A stretch of 64,000 nucleotides of DNA from Pseudomonas sp. A-RE-19 (GTDB lineage Bacteria > Pseudomonadota > Gammaproteobacteria > Pseudomonadales > Pseudomonadaceae): the NCBI RefSeq assembly GCF_019956555.1, contig NZ_JAHBDQ010000026.1:1-64000 (forward strand), read 5' to 3'. A model generated the notes under the pieces. It was not told where the DNA came from. It saw nothing but the letters and a program-made list of their open reading frames with translations, and did not search any database. The first letter of the stretch is position 1. Every line of letters begins with the position of its first letter. A program made the position numbers and the translations under genes. This document shows positions 16,811-26,221 of this stretch, one piece after another.

Positions 16811-18127
16811 ATGTTCAACAAACGCTTGAAGCAGGAGCTGTCGGCTCTTCGCGAAGAACTCTCCAGCCTTCAGCAAATCAAGGAGAGCCTGGACAGCGAG
16901 ATGCTGGTCCTGACCCTCGATCCCGATGGGCGGATTCAATCGGCCAACCAGAACTTCATGGGTGAGATGCTCTACAAGGGCAACGATCTGGTCGGCAGGC
17001 ACATCGAAGATATCGTCCCGGTCCATGTGAAATCAGATGAATTCCACCACCGCTTCAAGGCCGCGATAACCCGTGGCGAGCACTTTGCCGGCGCGGTCCG
17101 TTTGCTGCGCGGTAATGGTGTCGAAGCCTGGTTGCGTTCGATCATGCAACCGGTGCGCTCCTCGGACGGCCGGATCAAACACTTCTCGATTTATTCCAGC
17201 GACCTGACCCGTACCATCGAGGCCTCCCGCGAACACGAGAACCTGATCGGCGCGCTGGTGCGCTCGACGGCGGTCATCGAGTTCGATCTCAATGGCAACG
17301 TGCTGACAGCCAACGAACGGTTCCTCAATGGCATGGGTTACAGCCTGGCGCAGATCCAGGGCAAACATCACCGCACCTTCTGCGCGCCAGAGGAATACAA
17401 CAGCGCCGAGTATCAGAACTTCTGGCGCCGCCTGAACGCTGGCGAGTTCGTGGCCGGTCGTTTCAAGCGTATCGACAGCCATGGTCGCGAGGTCTGGCTG
17501 GAGGCTTCCTACAACCCGGTGGTCGACGCCAACAACAAGCTCTACAAAGTGGTGAAATTCGCCACGGTGATAACCGATCAGGTCAATCAAGAGCAGGCCG
17601 TCGCCGAAGCGGCCAACATTGCCTACAGCACTTCCCTGCAAACCGACAACAGCGCCCAGCGCGGTACGACCGTGGTGACTCAAGCGGTGGACGTGATGCG
17701 TGATCTGGCCAGGCACATGCAAACCGCTGGCGAAGGCATTGAAGCGCTGAACGAACAATCATTGGTGATCGGCACCATCGTCAAAACCATCAGTGGCATC
17801 GCCGAACAGACCAACCTGCTGGCGCTCAACGCGGCCATCGAAGCGGCGCGTGCCGGTGAACAGGGTCGAGGTTTTGCCGTGGTGGCAGATGAAGTCCGGC
17901 AACTGGCCTCGCGCACCAGCCAGGCGACCGACGAAATCGTCGGCGTTGTACGCCAGAACCAGGACATGGCGCGCAACGCCGTGGCCCTGATGACCGATGG
18001 CAAACTCCAGGCCGAGCAGGGGCTGGCATTGGCGGCGGAGGCGGGCACGGTGATCGTCGAGATCCAGGACGGGGCGCAGAAAGTGGTGAACGCGGTTGGG
18101 CAGTTTGCCAATCAGTTATCGACTTGA
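16811..18127 (+). CDS. BdlA-like soluble chemoreceptor (PAS-PAS-MCP)
   Basis: A 438-residue protein with no membrane segment. An N-terminal coiled coil (~1-25) precedes two PAS domains (~residues 30-135, and 150-255 with [16 protein letters not shown]) and a methyl-accepting signalling domain with the conserved hairpin tip ([20 protein letters not shown], ~335-354). The layout and size match P. aeruginosa BdlA, a cytoplasmic sensor that controls biofilm dispersion through cyclic-di-GMP. Whether it acts on chemotaxis or dispersion cannot be told from sequence. Monocistronic, with the MFS gene upstream on the same strand. Confidence 0.85.
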   Translation: MFNKRLKQELSALREELSSLQQIKESLDSEMLVLTLDPDGRIQSANQNFMGEMLYKGNDLVGRHIEDIVPVHVKSDEFHHRFKAAITRGEHFAGAVRLLRGNGVEAWLRSIMQPVRSSDGRIKHFSIYSSDLTRTIEASREHENLIGALVRSTAVIEFDLNGNVLTANERFLNGMGYSLAQIQGKHHRTFCAPEEYNSAEYQNFWRRLNAGEFVAGRFKRIDSHGREVWLEASYNPVVDANNKLYKVVKFATVITDQVNQEQAVAEAANIAYSTSLQTDNSAQRGTTVVTQAVDVMRDLARHMQTAGEGIEALNEQSLVIGTIVKTISGIAEQTNLLALNAAIEAARAGEQGRGFAVVADEVRQLASRTSQATDEIVGVVRQNQDMARNAVALMTDGKLQAEQGLALAAEAGTVIVEIQDGAQKVVNAVGQFANQLST

Positions 18128-18161
18128 TGTTATCTGTCCGGCGTGAGTAGCCCTAAAAAGA

Positions 18162-18533
18162 TCAGGCCTGCTTCTGCGGCTTGATCAGGCTTTCTGCCGG
18201 TATCCCGAATAGATCATGAAGCTTCCAGATCATTGGAAGCGTTAATGCGCGCTTGCCGTTGAGCACTTCATAAACCCGGTTTGTCCGGCCAATGGCTGGA
18301 GCCAGATCAGCTGCGGACAGGCCGGACTGCTCCATGCGAAATTTGATCGCGTCGATCGGAGTGGGCAGGTCGACCGGAAATTGCTTCGCTTCATAGGCTT
18401 CGATGAGAGTAATCATGATGTCGAAGTAATCGCCTTCGGGGGTTCCCGGTTCAGGCTCATTGTTGAAAAGTGCAGATACGTTCTTGAGGGCTGTACGGTA
18501 GTCCTCGTCGGTGTGAATTGGATGAATGTTCAT
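18162..18533 (-). CDS. higA: HigA-type antitoxin
   Basis: A 123-residue protein of the HigA/COG5499 type. The C-terminal helix-turn-helix (~residues 63-113, IKFRMEQSGLSAADLAPAIG ... VYEVLNGKRALTLPMIWKLH) binds the promoter. The N-terminal half (YFDIMITLIEAYEAK) is the antitoxin domain that binds the toxin. It starts three bases after the higB stop, giving the toxin-first order typical of higBA. The likely operator is the palindrome at 18851-18867. Confidence 0.9.
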   Translation of the reverse strand: MNIHPIHTDEDYRTALKNVSALFNNEPEPGTPEGDYFDIMITLIEAYEAKQFPVDLPTPIDAIKFRMEQSGLSAADLAPAIGRTNRVYEVLNGKRALTLPMIWKLHDLFGIPAESLIKPQKQA

Positions 18534-18536
18534 GGG

Positions 18537-18839
18537 TTACTCCATTTCGACGGTATCAGCGTCGATCCCATCGTACTGCTTGTGGGTGCCGACAAATTTT
18601 ATGTACACAGCGCCGAAGCGATAGGCCACCGCGACTACTAACCGAAAGTCATTGCCCTTGATGTTGAACACGACTCTGCGACTTTTGAGAATGCTGGCGG
18701 TGGCAAAGTGTGCCTTGATGTCAGCAGGCGTCTTCCAGTCCGCTTTCCTTGATTCGTCAATCCAGGCCAGAAAAGATTGTTCTGAGTCCGGGTATCGCTC
18801 CCAAAAACTTTTCAGCTGACTGATGGCGATGATTCTCAT
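18537..18839 (-). CDS. higB: HigB-type mRNA interferase toxin
   Basis: A 100-residue RelE-superfamily toxin that cleaves mRNA on the ribosome. Family features are MRIIAISQLKSFWERYP, the WKTPADIKAHF segment, and the catalytic strand region GNDFRLVVAVAYRFGAVYIKFVGTHKQYD (split across ~residues 61-89; His85 and Lys86 are near the C terminus). It is the first gene of the pair. The start codon coincides with the predicted transcription start, so the mRNA may be leaderless. Confidence 0.9.
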   Translation of the reverse strand: MRIIAISQLKSFWERYPDSEQSFLAWIDESRKADWKTPADIKAHFATASILKSRRVVFNIKGNDFRLVVAVAYRFGAVYIKFVGTHKQYDGIDADTVEME

Positions 18840-18845
18840 GACATA

Positions 18846-18874
18846 ATCCTAGTCCCGCGGTGGGACTTGTGCAA
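18846..18874 (-). promoter_or_regulatory. higBA promoter with operator palindrome in the spacer
   Basis: On the minus strand -35 TTGCAC (18874-18869) and -10 TAGGAT (18851-18846) are separated by exactly 17 bases. The spacer carries AGTCCC-N5-GGGACT (18851-18867), a perfect inverted repeat that would be occluded by HigA dimers, giving autorepression. Seen directly; the binding of HigA is inference. Confidence 0.75.
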
Positions 18875-19066
18875 GTTGTGGCGGAGTAGTCGACATGTGG
18901 AGAGTAAAATCGACTCCTGCAATCAGGCACTGCCGACAGCTGATTTGATGAGATGGGTTAACAGGGCCTTCGAGCTAAAAAATAGGTTTCATACTCTATC
19001 TAATGGGTAGCAATTTGAGGGTAGGAAAAGGCTATGCGAGATACTTGATCAGGATTCTTTACCAAT

Positions 19067-19097
19067 AAAAAAGGCTTACCTCCCGGTAAGCCTTTTC
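19067..19097 (-). terminator. ggt terminator
   Basis: Stem AAAAGGCTTACC / GGTAAGCCTTTT with a TCCC loop, 18 bases after the ggt stop. It has A and T runs on both sides and could also serve leftward transcripts. Confidence 0.85.
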
Positions 19098-19114
19098 TTA
19101 TTCGCGCGTACGAC

Positions 19115-20968
19115 TCAATCCCCCAACGCTTCCCCCTCACGCCGTGGATCGGCCCCGCCGGCCAACGCAGCTTTCCCCTGCGCATCCTTGACCCGAACAA
19201 TCGCTTGAGTCCCGCTGGTCATGTCGATCTCGTTCACGTTGTGTCCTTTGTCCTTCAGCGCCTGAATCAGCTCAGCGCTGAACTGCCCTTGTTCCAGTTC
19301 CGTCGGGCCGTTACGGCTGCCGAAGTTGGGCAGGCTGATGGCTGCCTGCGGGTCGAGGTTCCAGTCGAGCAGGCCGATGGTGGATTTGGCCACGTATTCG
19401 ATGATCTGCGAGCCACCGGGAGAGCCGACGGTGGCCAGGAATTCGCCGCTCCGACGGTCGAAGATCAGCGTGGGCGCCATGGACGAGCGGGGGCGTTTAC
19501 CCGGTTCGACGCGGTTGGCGACTTTTTGTCCGTTCTCTTCGGGGATGAACGAGAAGTCGGTCATCTGGTTGTTGAGCACAAAACCCTGAACCATCAGGTG
19601 CGAGCCGAATGCCGCTTCCACGGTGGTGGTCATGGACACAGCGCCGCCTTCGTCATCGACCGCCACCACTTGTGACGTGGAAATGCGCAGCGGCGAGCGG
19701 TCGGGTGCATAGGCGACCTGAATGCCGGGAGGGGTGCCGGGCTTGGCCATGCCCATGCTGCGATCACCTATCAAGGCTGCGCGGCTGGCCAGGTAAGTCG
19801 GGTCGACCAGGCCTTTGACCGGTACGGGTACAAAATCGGTATCGGCGACGTATTGCGCACGGTCGGCGTAAGCCAGGCGCTCGGCTTCGGCGATCAAATG
19901 CACGGCTTCAGGGGCGGGTTCGATGCCCGCCGGTTTGCGGGTCTTGACCGGTTTGAGTGGCGCCAGGGCAAAGTGCGGGTCGCGGCTTTCCAGCGCTTGC
20001 AAGGTGCCGAGGATTTGCGCCACGGCGATTCCACCCGACGACGGTGGCGGCATGCCACAGACCTGCCAGCGTTTGTAGTCGGTGCACAACGGCGCGCGTT
20101 CCTTGGCCTTATAGCCTTGGAGATCGTTCAGCGCCAGGCTGCCGGGGTTGGCGTGGCCCTGAACCTTGGCGACGATCTCTTTTGCGATCGGGCCTTTGTA
20201 CAACGCGTCGGGACCTTCCTTGGCGATACGCTTGAACACGGCGGCGAGTGCCGGGTTTTTCAGTGGCGTACCAATAGCTTTCGGGCTGCCATCGGTATTC
20301 AGGAAGTAGGCGGCCATGTCCGGCGAGCGCTGGATGAACGCGTCCGCCGCGATCAATTGATGCAGGCGTGGCGAAATGGCAAAGCCTTGTTCCGCGAGTT
20401 TGATGGCGGGTTCGAACAGCTTCGCCCACGGCAGGCGACCATGCTTGCGATGCGCCAGCTCCAGCGCCCGCAACACACCCGGCGTACCCACTGATCGCCC
20501 GCCGATCTGCGCCTGGGTGAACGGCATCGGTTTGCCGTCGGCTTGCAGGAACAGTTTTTCGGTGGCGCCGGCCGGAGCGGTTTCGCGACCGTCGTAGGTG
20601 CGCACAGCTTTGCCATCCCACAGCACAATCAATGCACCGCCGCCGATACCCGACGATTGCGGCTCGACCAGCGTCAACACCGCTTGCATGGCAATGGCCG
20701 CATCAATCGCCGAGCCGCCCTCACGCAGCATTTCCCGCCCGGCTTCGGCCGCTAAAGGGTTGGCGGCTGCAGCCATGTGTTTCGAGGCGTGCCGGGTTTG
20801 CAGGTCGGCGCGATAACCGGAGGCGATTTCCGGCGCGACCGGCAGGCTAGAGACTGATGGTGAAGTGGGCGGGGCGTTGCAGGCGACGAGGGTTAAAGCG
20901 GTGGCGATCAGCGACAGGGCTGACAGGCGATAGCGGCTCAAATGGAAGGCTGAGAACACGCGGGGCAC
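19115..20968 (-). CDS. ggt: Gamma-glutamyltransferase (lipoprotein-type)
   Basis: A 617-residue N-terminal-nucleophile hydrolase that cleaves glutathione and transfers gamma-glutamyl groups in the periplasm. The precursor autocleaves before the threonine at about residue 431 (RIS-TSQVVAVDD), followed by GGAVSMTTTVEAAFGS. The large subunit has SSGIGGGALIVLWDGK and the substrate-binding DGRETAP. The N terminus carries a lipobox (LVAC, Cys30), so the enzyme is probably lipid-anchored. Monocistronic with its own terminator. Confidence 0.92.
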   Translation of the reverse strand: MPRVFSAFHLSRYRLSALSLIATALTLVACNAPPTSPSVSSLPVAPEIASGYRADLQTRHASKHMAAAANPLAAEAGREMLREGGSAIDAAIAMQAVLTLVEPQSSGIGGGALIVLWDGKAVRTYDGRETAPAGATEKLFLQADGKPMPFTQAQIGGRSVGTPGVLRALELAHRKHGRLPWAKLFEPAIKLAEQGFAISPRLHQLIAADAFIQRSPDMAAYFLNTDGSPKAIGTPLKNPALAAVFKRIAKEGPDALYKGPIAKEIVAKVQGHANPGSLALNDLQGYKAKERAPLCTDYKRWQVCGMPPPSSGGIAVAQILGTLQALESRDPHFALAPLKPVKTRKPAGIEPAPEAVHLIAEAERLAYADRAQYVADTDFVPVPVKGLVDPTYLASRAALIGDRSMGMAKPGTPPGIQVAYAPDRSPLRISTSQVVAVDDEGGAVSMTTTVEAAFGSHLMVQGFVLNNQMTDFSFIPEENGQKVANRVEPGKRPRSSMAPTLIFDRRSGEFLATVGSPGGSQIIEYVAKSTIGLLDWNLDPQAAISLPNFGSRNGPTELEQGQFSAELIQALKDKGHNVNEIDMTSGTQAIVRVKDAQGKAALAGGADPRREGEALGD

Positions 20969-21125
20969 TCCGTCCGTGGGATAAAAGGTCAGGGGACTTT
21001 ATCGGCCGCAAGGGAGGGACGCAAACCACAGTCCACAGCAAAGATACTTTTGCCCTTCATCAACCGAGATGTTTTCTGTAGGGTCGAGGGCAACAGACTG
21101 GCCAGAAGATCAACAAGAGGCAGAC

Positions 21126-22235
21126 ATGCAGACGGAGTTTCCAACCCAGCCAAGTTACCGTGAGCTACGTGAACAATTCCTGACGGTAGCGACCGCGGCT
21201 GGCGCGACGCTGACCGAGTACCCGCATCCGCTCAAGGGGCCTTTCGCAGAGTCTCTGAGCACTGATGTGGCGGTACTGGGCGATCCTGGCGCCAAACGCC
21301 TGCTGATTGTGCTGAGCGGCACCCATGGCGTCGAAGGCTTCTATGGTTCGGAGTGTCAGATCAAGTGGTTACAGGAGCTGGGCAAGCGTTCCCTGCCGGC
21401 CGATGTGGCGGTGGTGATGGTTCACCTGATCAATCCCTGGGGCACCGCCTGGCTGCGACGAGTCAACGAAGACAACATCGACCTGAACCGCAATCACCTG
21501 AACTTCGAGCGTCCGTTGCCGGACAATCAGGCCTACACAGCGTTGCATGAGATTTATGCCTGCTCTCAGTTAAAGGGACCAGAGCGTGATCGCGCCGATG
21601 CCTTGCTCGATGAGCAGATCCGCGAACACGGCTGGCCGGCAGTGATGTCGATCGTCGAAGGCGGCCAGCACAGCCACCCCGATGGTTTGTTCTATGGCGG
21701 GCTGGCGCCAGGCTGGTCGAACCGCACATTGCACCAGATCCTTCAACAGCATGTTGCTCACGCCGATGTCGCGATGTGTTTCGACTTGCACACCGGTGCG
21801 GGGGAGTACGGTCATCCCATGCTGCTGACCATCACCGAGTCCGCTTATCCGGCGCTCGCCGATGCGCAGGCCATTTACGGGCCGTGGCTCTATACGCTAT
21901 TGACGGGGGCTGACACCTTGAGCGAAACCGGTGTGGCTGCAACGGCAACTGGCTACACCTCACAGGCGTTAATTGATGCTCTGCCGTCAGTAAGGCTGAT
22001 GCCGTTCGTTATCGAGTGCGGGACTTATCCGGGGGCGGACGTGCATCGTCATCTGCGCGATGATCATTGGTTGCATCTGCATGGCGACCCGACTGATGCG
22101 GTGGGGCGTGGGATCAAACTGAATTTGCTCGAGCAGTTCTATCCCGCGGACAGCGACTGGCAGGCCATGGTCTGGCTTCGTACCTGGCAGATATGGGAAC
22201 GGGCATTGTCAGCGTTGCCGACGATTCGCTACTGA
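21126..22235 (+). CDS. DUF2817 / M14-like metallopeptidase family protein
   Basis: A 369-residue cytoplasmic protein of the DUF2817 family, related to zinc carboxypeptidases. Likely zinc ligands are His and Glu in SGTHGVEGFYGSE (~residues 68-80) and His in FDLHTGAGEYG (~218). The RVNEDNIDLNRNHLNF segment matches the substrate-binding Asn-Arg pair of M14 enzymes. Substrate unknown. The start at 21126 (MQTEFPTQPSYREL) has an AAGAGG site upstream; the frame is open from 21069. Confidence 0.85.
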   Translation: MQTEFPTQPSYRELREQFLTVATAAGATLTEYPHPLKGPFAESLSTDVAVLGDPGAKRLLIVLSGTHGVEGFYGSECQIKWLQELGKRSLPADVAVVMVHLINPWGTAWLRRVNEDNIDLNRNHLNFERPLPDNQAYTALHEIYACSQLKGPERDRADALLDEQIREHGWPAVMSIVEGGQHSHPDGLFYGGLAPGWSNRTLHQILQQHVAHADVAMCFDLHTGAGEYGHPMLLTITESAYPALADAQAIYGPWLYTLLTGADTLSETGVAATATGYTSQALIDALPSVRLMPFVIECGTYPGADVHRHLRDDHWLHLHGDPTDAVGRGIKLNLLEQFYPADSDWQAMVWLRTWQIWERALSALPTIRY

Positions 22236-22310
22236 TACGGCTCACGTGTGCTGTGGGCTGTCGTCAGGGAGATCAACGTCCTGAAACGAATGCCACTTTT
22301 CTCGAGGCAT

Positions 22311-22344
22311 AAAAAAACGGCCTACCTTTCGGTAAGCCGTTTTT
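22311..22344. terminator. Terminator between the M14-like gene and tRNA-Met
   Basis: Stem AAAAACGGCCTACC / GGTAAGCCGTTTTT with a TTTC loop and one mismatch, flanked by A-run and T-run. It can serve both the plus-strand gene and the minus-strand tRNA. Confidence 0.8.
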
Positions 22345-22350
22345 AGTACT

Positions 22351-22427
22351 TGGTGGCTACACAGGGACTTGAACCCCGGACCCCAGCATTATGAATGCTA
22401 TGCTCTAACCAACTGAGCTATGTAGCC
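22351..22427 (-). tRNA. tRNA-Met (CAT), elongator type
   Basis: A 77-base cloverleaf read on the minus strand. The acceptor stem GGCTACA pairs with TGTAGCC and the CCA end is encoded. The D-arm has GCTCAGTTGGTTAGAGC, the anticodon loop TTCATAA gives CAT, and the T-loop is GTTCAAG. The first pair is G-C, so this is the elongator rather than the initiator tRNA. Confidence 0.95.
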
Positions 22428-22543
22428 AAGTGGCGCGCATTATTCACCTGGAACGAAGATGCGTCAAGCGTAAATCTAAAATATTTCTCCACACTTTCAA
22501 CCGCTTATCCCGCTGACCCGAAAAATCGGGCCAGCGGAGGGTG

Positions 22544-24601
22544 TCAAACGAGCTGAAATCTCCCGGTATTCGCACTCAAGGCCTTGCTGCCCTGGCTCAA
22601 GGTATCTGCCGCGAGGTTCACCGCCCGTGCGCCTTCAAGCAAGCGTACCGCCGCCTGATCGACTTGCTGGATGTTGCCGCTGACTTCATCGGCGGTGCTC
22701 GCTTGCTCTTCAACGGCGGTGGCGATCTGCGCCAGGGTATCGGTGACGCTTTGCACCGCGCTGGCGATTTCCCCCAGTCGCTCGCCGAGACCGGTGACCG
22801 CTAGCGCATCCGATTGTGCCTGGCCGCAGGCGGCTTCCATCAGGCTGACCGCCTCATTCACGGTGTTGCGCAAGCTGTCGACGGTGCCGGCGATTTGCGC
22901 GGTGGAGGACTGGGTGCGTTGCGACAGGCTGCGCACTTCATCGGCCACTACGGCAAAGCCACGACCTTGCTCACCGGCCCGTGCGGCTTCGATAGCGGCG
23001 TTGAGGGCCAGCAGGTTGGTCTGCTCGGCCACGCCGCGAATGGTATCGACCACCAGTTGAATCTGTTGCCCTTGCTCGCTGACCCGACCCAATGCCGCCG
23101 CAGTCTCGTTCAAACGCTGATTGAGCTGCTGAATGCTCGCCGTCGTGCGTTGACTGTCGCGGCTGCTGTCGGCGGCAATGCGTTGGGTGTGCTGAGCGCT
23201 GCCGGAAGCCTGTTCGCAGCTCTGAGCGACACCTTGAGAGGTGGCCGCCAGTTGCGTGGCCGCAGCGGCGATCTGGCTGATCTGCAGCTGCTGAGCCTCG
23301 ACTTCACCGAGAGCACCACTGGAGTGATCGTTGAGGGTGCGTACCGCATTGCTCAGTTGCAACGTTTCGTGGTCGACCCCCAGCAGACTGTTGCGCAGTT
23401 GCACCACCGCGACATTGAGCGCGGTGCTGATCGCCGCCAGTTCGTCGCGGCCTTGCACCGGCACTTGCAGGCTCAGGTTGCCGTCACGCAATGCTTCGGC
23501 CAACAGCGTGATGCCGCTGGCGCTGCGACGGATCGAGGCCTGCAAACAGATGAACAGGTACAGCGCTGCCAGCAGCAGGCAGCCAAAGATTGTCGCCACC
23601 AGGATGAACTGACGGATGGCCGAGCCATGGTAATAATCCAGCCGTTGATCCAGCGAAATCAACGATTGCTGACGTAGCGAGGCGAGGTCGCCGAGAAGGG
23701 CATCGAGGCTGTGTTCGAAGTCTTCCGGTTTAAGGTTGATGCTGCCGCCGAAGACGCCATCGTCCAGTACTTTCAAACCGGCATCCAGGTGTTTGAGGCT
23801 GTCGTGGTATTGCCCGGCCCAGGCTTGCAGGGCGCTGGGCAGGCGTGCTTCCAGCAGGCTGGCGGTTTTCACCAACTGCTCCCGGGCATCGCCGATGCGG
23901 CTGCGCAAGTCTCGCAGTTGCAGACGGCTTTGCAGGGTGAACTGCCCGGACACCACCGATGCCTGGCCGACCGCGGCGAGGCGACCGACCCGTTCGATCA
24001 GGTCCGGTGCATGCTGGGTGGAAATCTGCGTCAGCAACCAGGTTTCCAGCCACGGTGCGAGGGTCAGGCGATTGTCCATGGCGATTTGTTCACGCAAGGC
24101 CTGCAGGGCGCTCAAGGCGTTGGTGAAACGATCGTAACCGTCCGGCCACCAGCCGACGCTGCTCAGGCTTTTCGAGTCCAGGCCGGTGAGGGCGGTTTGC
24201 AGGGCCTGATAGCGGGTGAGTGTCGCGCCCTCGGCGTCTTCGGTTTTCAGGGTGTTACCGAGGTCCGTGGTGGCTTGGACGACGGCTGGCTGAACCGCGT
24301 CGAACGCGGCCATCGCGGCGAGCGTGGCCGGCGTCGGTTGGCGATTGGTTTCAGTGGCGCGCCAGCGTGCGGCGCGGTCACGCTGGGCGGCGAGCAGGTT
24401 GTCGAGCGCATCCAGGGCGAGCAATTGACGAACCCCGGCGCGTTCGCCCGAGATCAGGCTCAACTTGTCACGATAGTCCTGGCCGATCATCCACAGGCTG
24501 CCCGCGAGTGGCAGGATAAACAGCAGAAACAGCAGCTGAAATTTGCGTGCGAAGCCGAAACGCCCCAGCAGCCCGATCCCCGGTGATAAAAAAGCCTGCA
24601 T
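22544..24601 (-). CDS. Methyl-accepting chemotaxis protein
   Basis: A 685-residue transmembrane chemoreceptor. The first membrane segment is at ~22-40 (FQLLFLLFILPLAGSLWMIG) and the second at ~331-352. Between them is a ~290-residue all-helical periplasmic region rich in Leu, Gln and Arg, with no Cache fold visible. HAMP follows (~353-405), then the signalling hairpin with the invariant tip ([20 protein letters not shown], ~535). No C-terminal CheR/CheB-tethering pentapeptide is seen (it ends NTGRFQLV). Ligand unknown. Monocistronic. Confidence 0.9.
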   Translation of the reverse strand: MQAFLSPGIGLLGRFGFARKFQLLFLLFILPLAGSLWMIGQDYRDKLSLISGERAGVRQLLALDALDNLLAAQRDRAARWRATETNRQPTPATLAAMAAFDAVQPAVVQATTDLGNTLKTEDAEGATLTRYQALQTALTGLDSKSLSSVGWWPDGYDRFTNALSALQALREQIAMDNRLTLAPWLETWLLTQISTQHAPDLIERVGRLAAVGQASVVSGQFTLQSRLQLRDLRSRIGDAREQLVKTASLLEARLPSALQAWAGQYHDSLKHLDAGLKVLDDGVFGGSINLKPEDFEHSLDALLGDLASLRQQSLISLDQRLDYYHGSAIRQFILVATIFGCLLLAALYLFICLQASIRRSASGITLLAEALRDGNLSLQVPVQGRDELAAISTALNVAVVQLRNSLLGVDHETLQLSNAVRTLNDHSSGALGEVEAQQLQISQIAAAATQLAATSQGVAQSCEQASGSAQHTQRIAADSSRDSQRTTASIQQLNQRLNETAAALGRVSEQGQQIQLVVDTIRGVAEQTNLLALNAAIEAARAGEQGRGFAVVADEVRSLSQRTQSSTAQIAGTVDSLRNTVNEAVSLMEAACGQAQSDALAVTGLGERLGEIASAVQSVTDTLAQIATAVEEQASTADEVSGNIQQVDQAAVRLLEGARAVNLAADTLSQGSKALSANTGRFQLV

Positions 24602-24924
24602 GCCTCATGACTCCTCTGGACACCACGCACCATTGGCGTGCGTCGAGGCCGGTGCGACCGCGACTTGTGCCCTTCTAAAAGGCCTCGAAAGTTCACCTTG
24701 GTCCGCTCTGTAGGCCGACTCTGTAGCGAAACTTCCCATTCTCGGTCCCCTTTGTAAGGGGCCGCGTTGAAGCGGATAAGCAAGGCAAGATTCAGACCAT
24801 GGCGTTGCGCTATCACCTTATTTTTTCAGGTCGTTAGCAGGCTAAGGGGATGGCGCTGTTGCACCGAAAAATGGCACATTGACCGACCTGCCAGTGCGCA
24901 CCCATCCGCAGTACGGAAACTCTC
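24602..24924. other. Intergenic region without a recognised gene
   Basis: A 323-base divergent promoter region between the chemoreceptor (minus) and the Fsr-like exporter (plus). I see short inverted repeats (e.g. CCCCTTTGTAAGGGG near 24749-24763) but no convincing coding frame, RNA or promoter I would defend. Confidence 0.5.
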
Positions 24925-26139
24925 ATGGCCATCAGCAATGTCCAGTCCGCCACGTCGGCGCCCGCCACTTCACAAAGCAGTCCGCTGGTCATGCGCATCA
25001 TCGGCGCGGTCGCGCTGGCGCATCTGATCAACGACCTGATTCAGTCGGTGCTGCCATCGATCTATCCGATGCTCAAGGCCAATTACGGCCTGACCTTCAC
25101 CCAGGTCGGTCTGATCACTCTGACCTTTCAACTGACAGCCTCGCTGTTGCAGCCGTGGGTCGGTTACCACACGGATCGTCATCCCAAACCCTGGCTATTG
25201 CCCGCCGGTAGCGTTTGCACACTGATCGGCATTCTAATGATGTCGGTAGTCGGTAGCTTCCCGATGATTCTGTTGGCGGCGGGGTTGATCGGTATTGGCT
25301 CTTCGACCTTTCACCCGGAAGCTTCTCGCGTGGCGCGACTGGCTTCGGGGGGGCGCTTCGGCTTGGCGCAATCGACGTTTCAGGTCGGCGGTAATGCGGG
25401 CTCGGCCTTCGGGCCGTTGCTGGCGGCGGCGATCATCATTCCCTACGGTCAGGGTCATGTGGCCTGGTTCGGATTGTTTGCGGTGTTTGCGTTGTTCGTG
25501 CTGTACCGGATCAGCCGTTGGTACGCCAATCACTTGAACCTGTTCAAACTCAAACAAGGTCAGGCCGCGACTCACGGCTTGTCGAAAGGCCGGGTGATCA
25601 GCGCGTTGGTGGTACTCGGGTTATTAGTGTTCTCCAAGTATTTCTACATGGCCAGTTTCACCAGTTACTTCACGTTCTACCTGATCGAAAAGTTCGACCT
25701 GTCGGTGGCCAGCTCGCAGCTGCATCTGTTCCTGTTTCTCGGTGCGGTAGCGGCGGGGACCTTCTTCGGTGGGCCGATCGGCGACAAGATCGGGCGCAAG
25801 GCGGTGATCTGGTTCTCGATCCTCGGTGTAGCGCCGTTCACGCTGCTGTTGCCCCATGTGGACCTGTTCTGGACCAGTGTGTTGAGCGTGGTGATCGGTT
25901 TCATTCTGGCCTCGGCGTTCTCCGCCATCGTGGTGTATGCACAAGAGCTGGTGCCGGGCAATGTCGGGATGATTGCCGGGGTGTTCTTCGGCCTGATGTT
26001 TGGCTTCGGCGGGATTGGCGCGGCATTGCTCGGGCATCTGGCGGATATTCGCGGCATTGAGTACGTCTACTTCCTGTGTTCGTTCTTGCCGCTCCTTGGG
26101 GTATTGGCGATCTTCCTGCCAAGAACCAAAAAAGCCTGA
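24925..26139 (+). CDS. Fosmidomycin-resistance (Fsr)-like MFS exporter
   Basis: A 404-residue inner-membrane protein with twelve predicted helices. It resembles E. coli Fsr: the first helix has AHLINDLIQSVLPSIYPML, then LTFTQVGLITLTFQLTASLL, the loop motif GYHTDRHPKP, and GIGSSTFHPEASRVARLASG. Fsr exports fosmidomycin when overproduced; the natural substrate is unknown. Start ATG at 24925 is followed by a Ser/Ala/Thr-rich tail of ~20 residues. Ends at a bidirectional terminator shared with ychF. Confidence 0.85.
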   Translation: MAISNVQSATSAPATSQSSPLVMRIIGAVALAHLINDLIQSVLPSIYPMLKANYGLTFTQVGLITLTFQLTASLLQPWVGYHTDRHPKPWLLPAGSVCTLIGILMMSVVGSFPMILLAAGLIGIGSSTFHPEASRVARLASGGRFGLAQSTFQVGGNAGSAFGPLLAAAIIIPYGQGHVAWFGLFAVFALFVLYRISRWYANHLNLFKLKQGQAATHGLSKGRVISALVVLGLLVFSKYFYMASFTSYFTFYLIEKFDLSVASSQLHLFLFLGAVAAGTFFGGPIGDKIGRKAVIWFSILGVAPFTLLLPHVDLFWTSVLSVVIGFILASAFSAIVVYAQELVPGNVGMIAGVFFGLMFGFGGIGAALLGHLADIRGIEYVYFLCSFLPLLGVLAIFLPRTKKA

Positions 26140-26177
26140 ACACGACCGACCCGTAGGGGAGGGGAGACAACAGGCAC

Positions 26178-26207
26178 AAAAAAGCCGCGTATGAACGCGG
26201 CTTTTTC
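26178..26207. terminator. Bidirectional terminator between fsr-like gene and ychF
   Basis: AAAAAAGCCGCGT-ATGA-ACGCGGCTTTTT, 13 perfect pairs with A and T runs on the two sides, between convergent genes. Confidence 0.9.
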
Positions 26208-26221
26208 TTGCGCGGGTGTTT

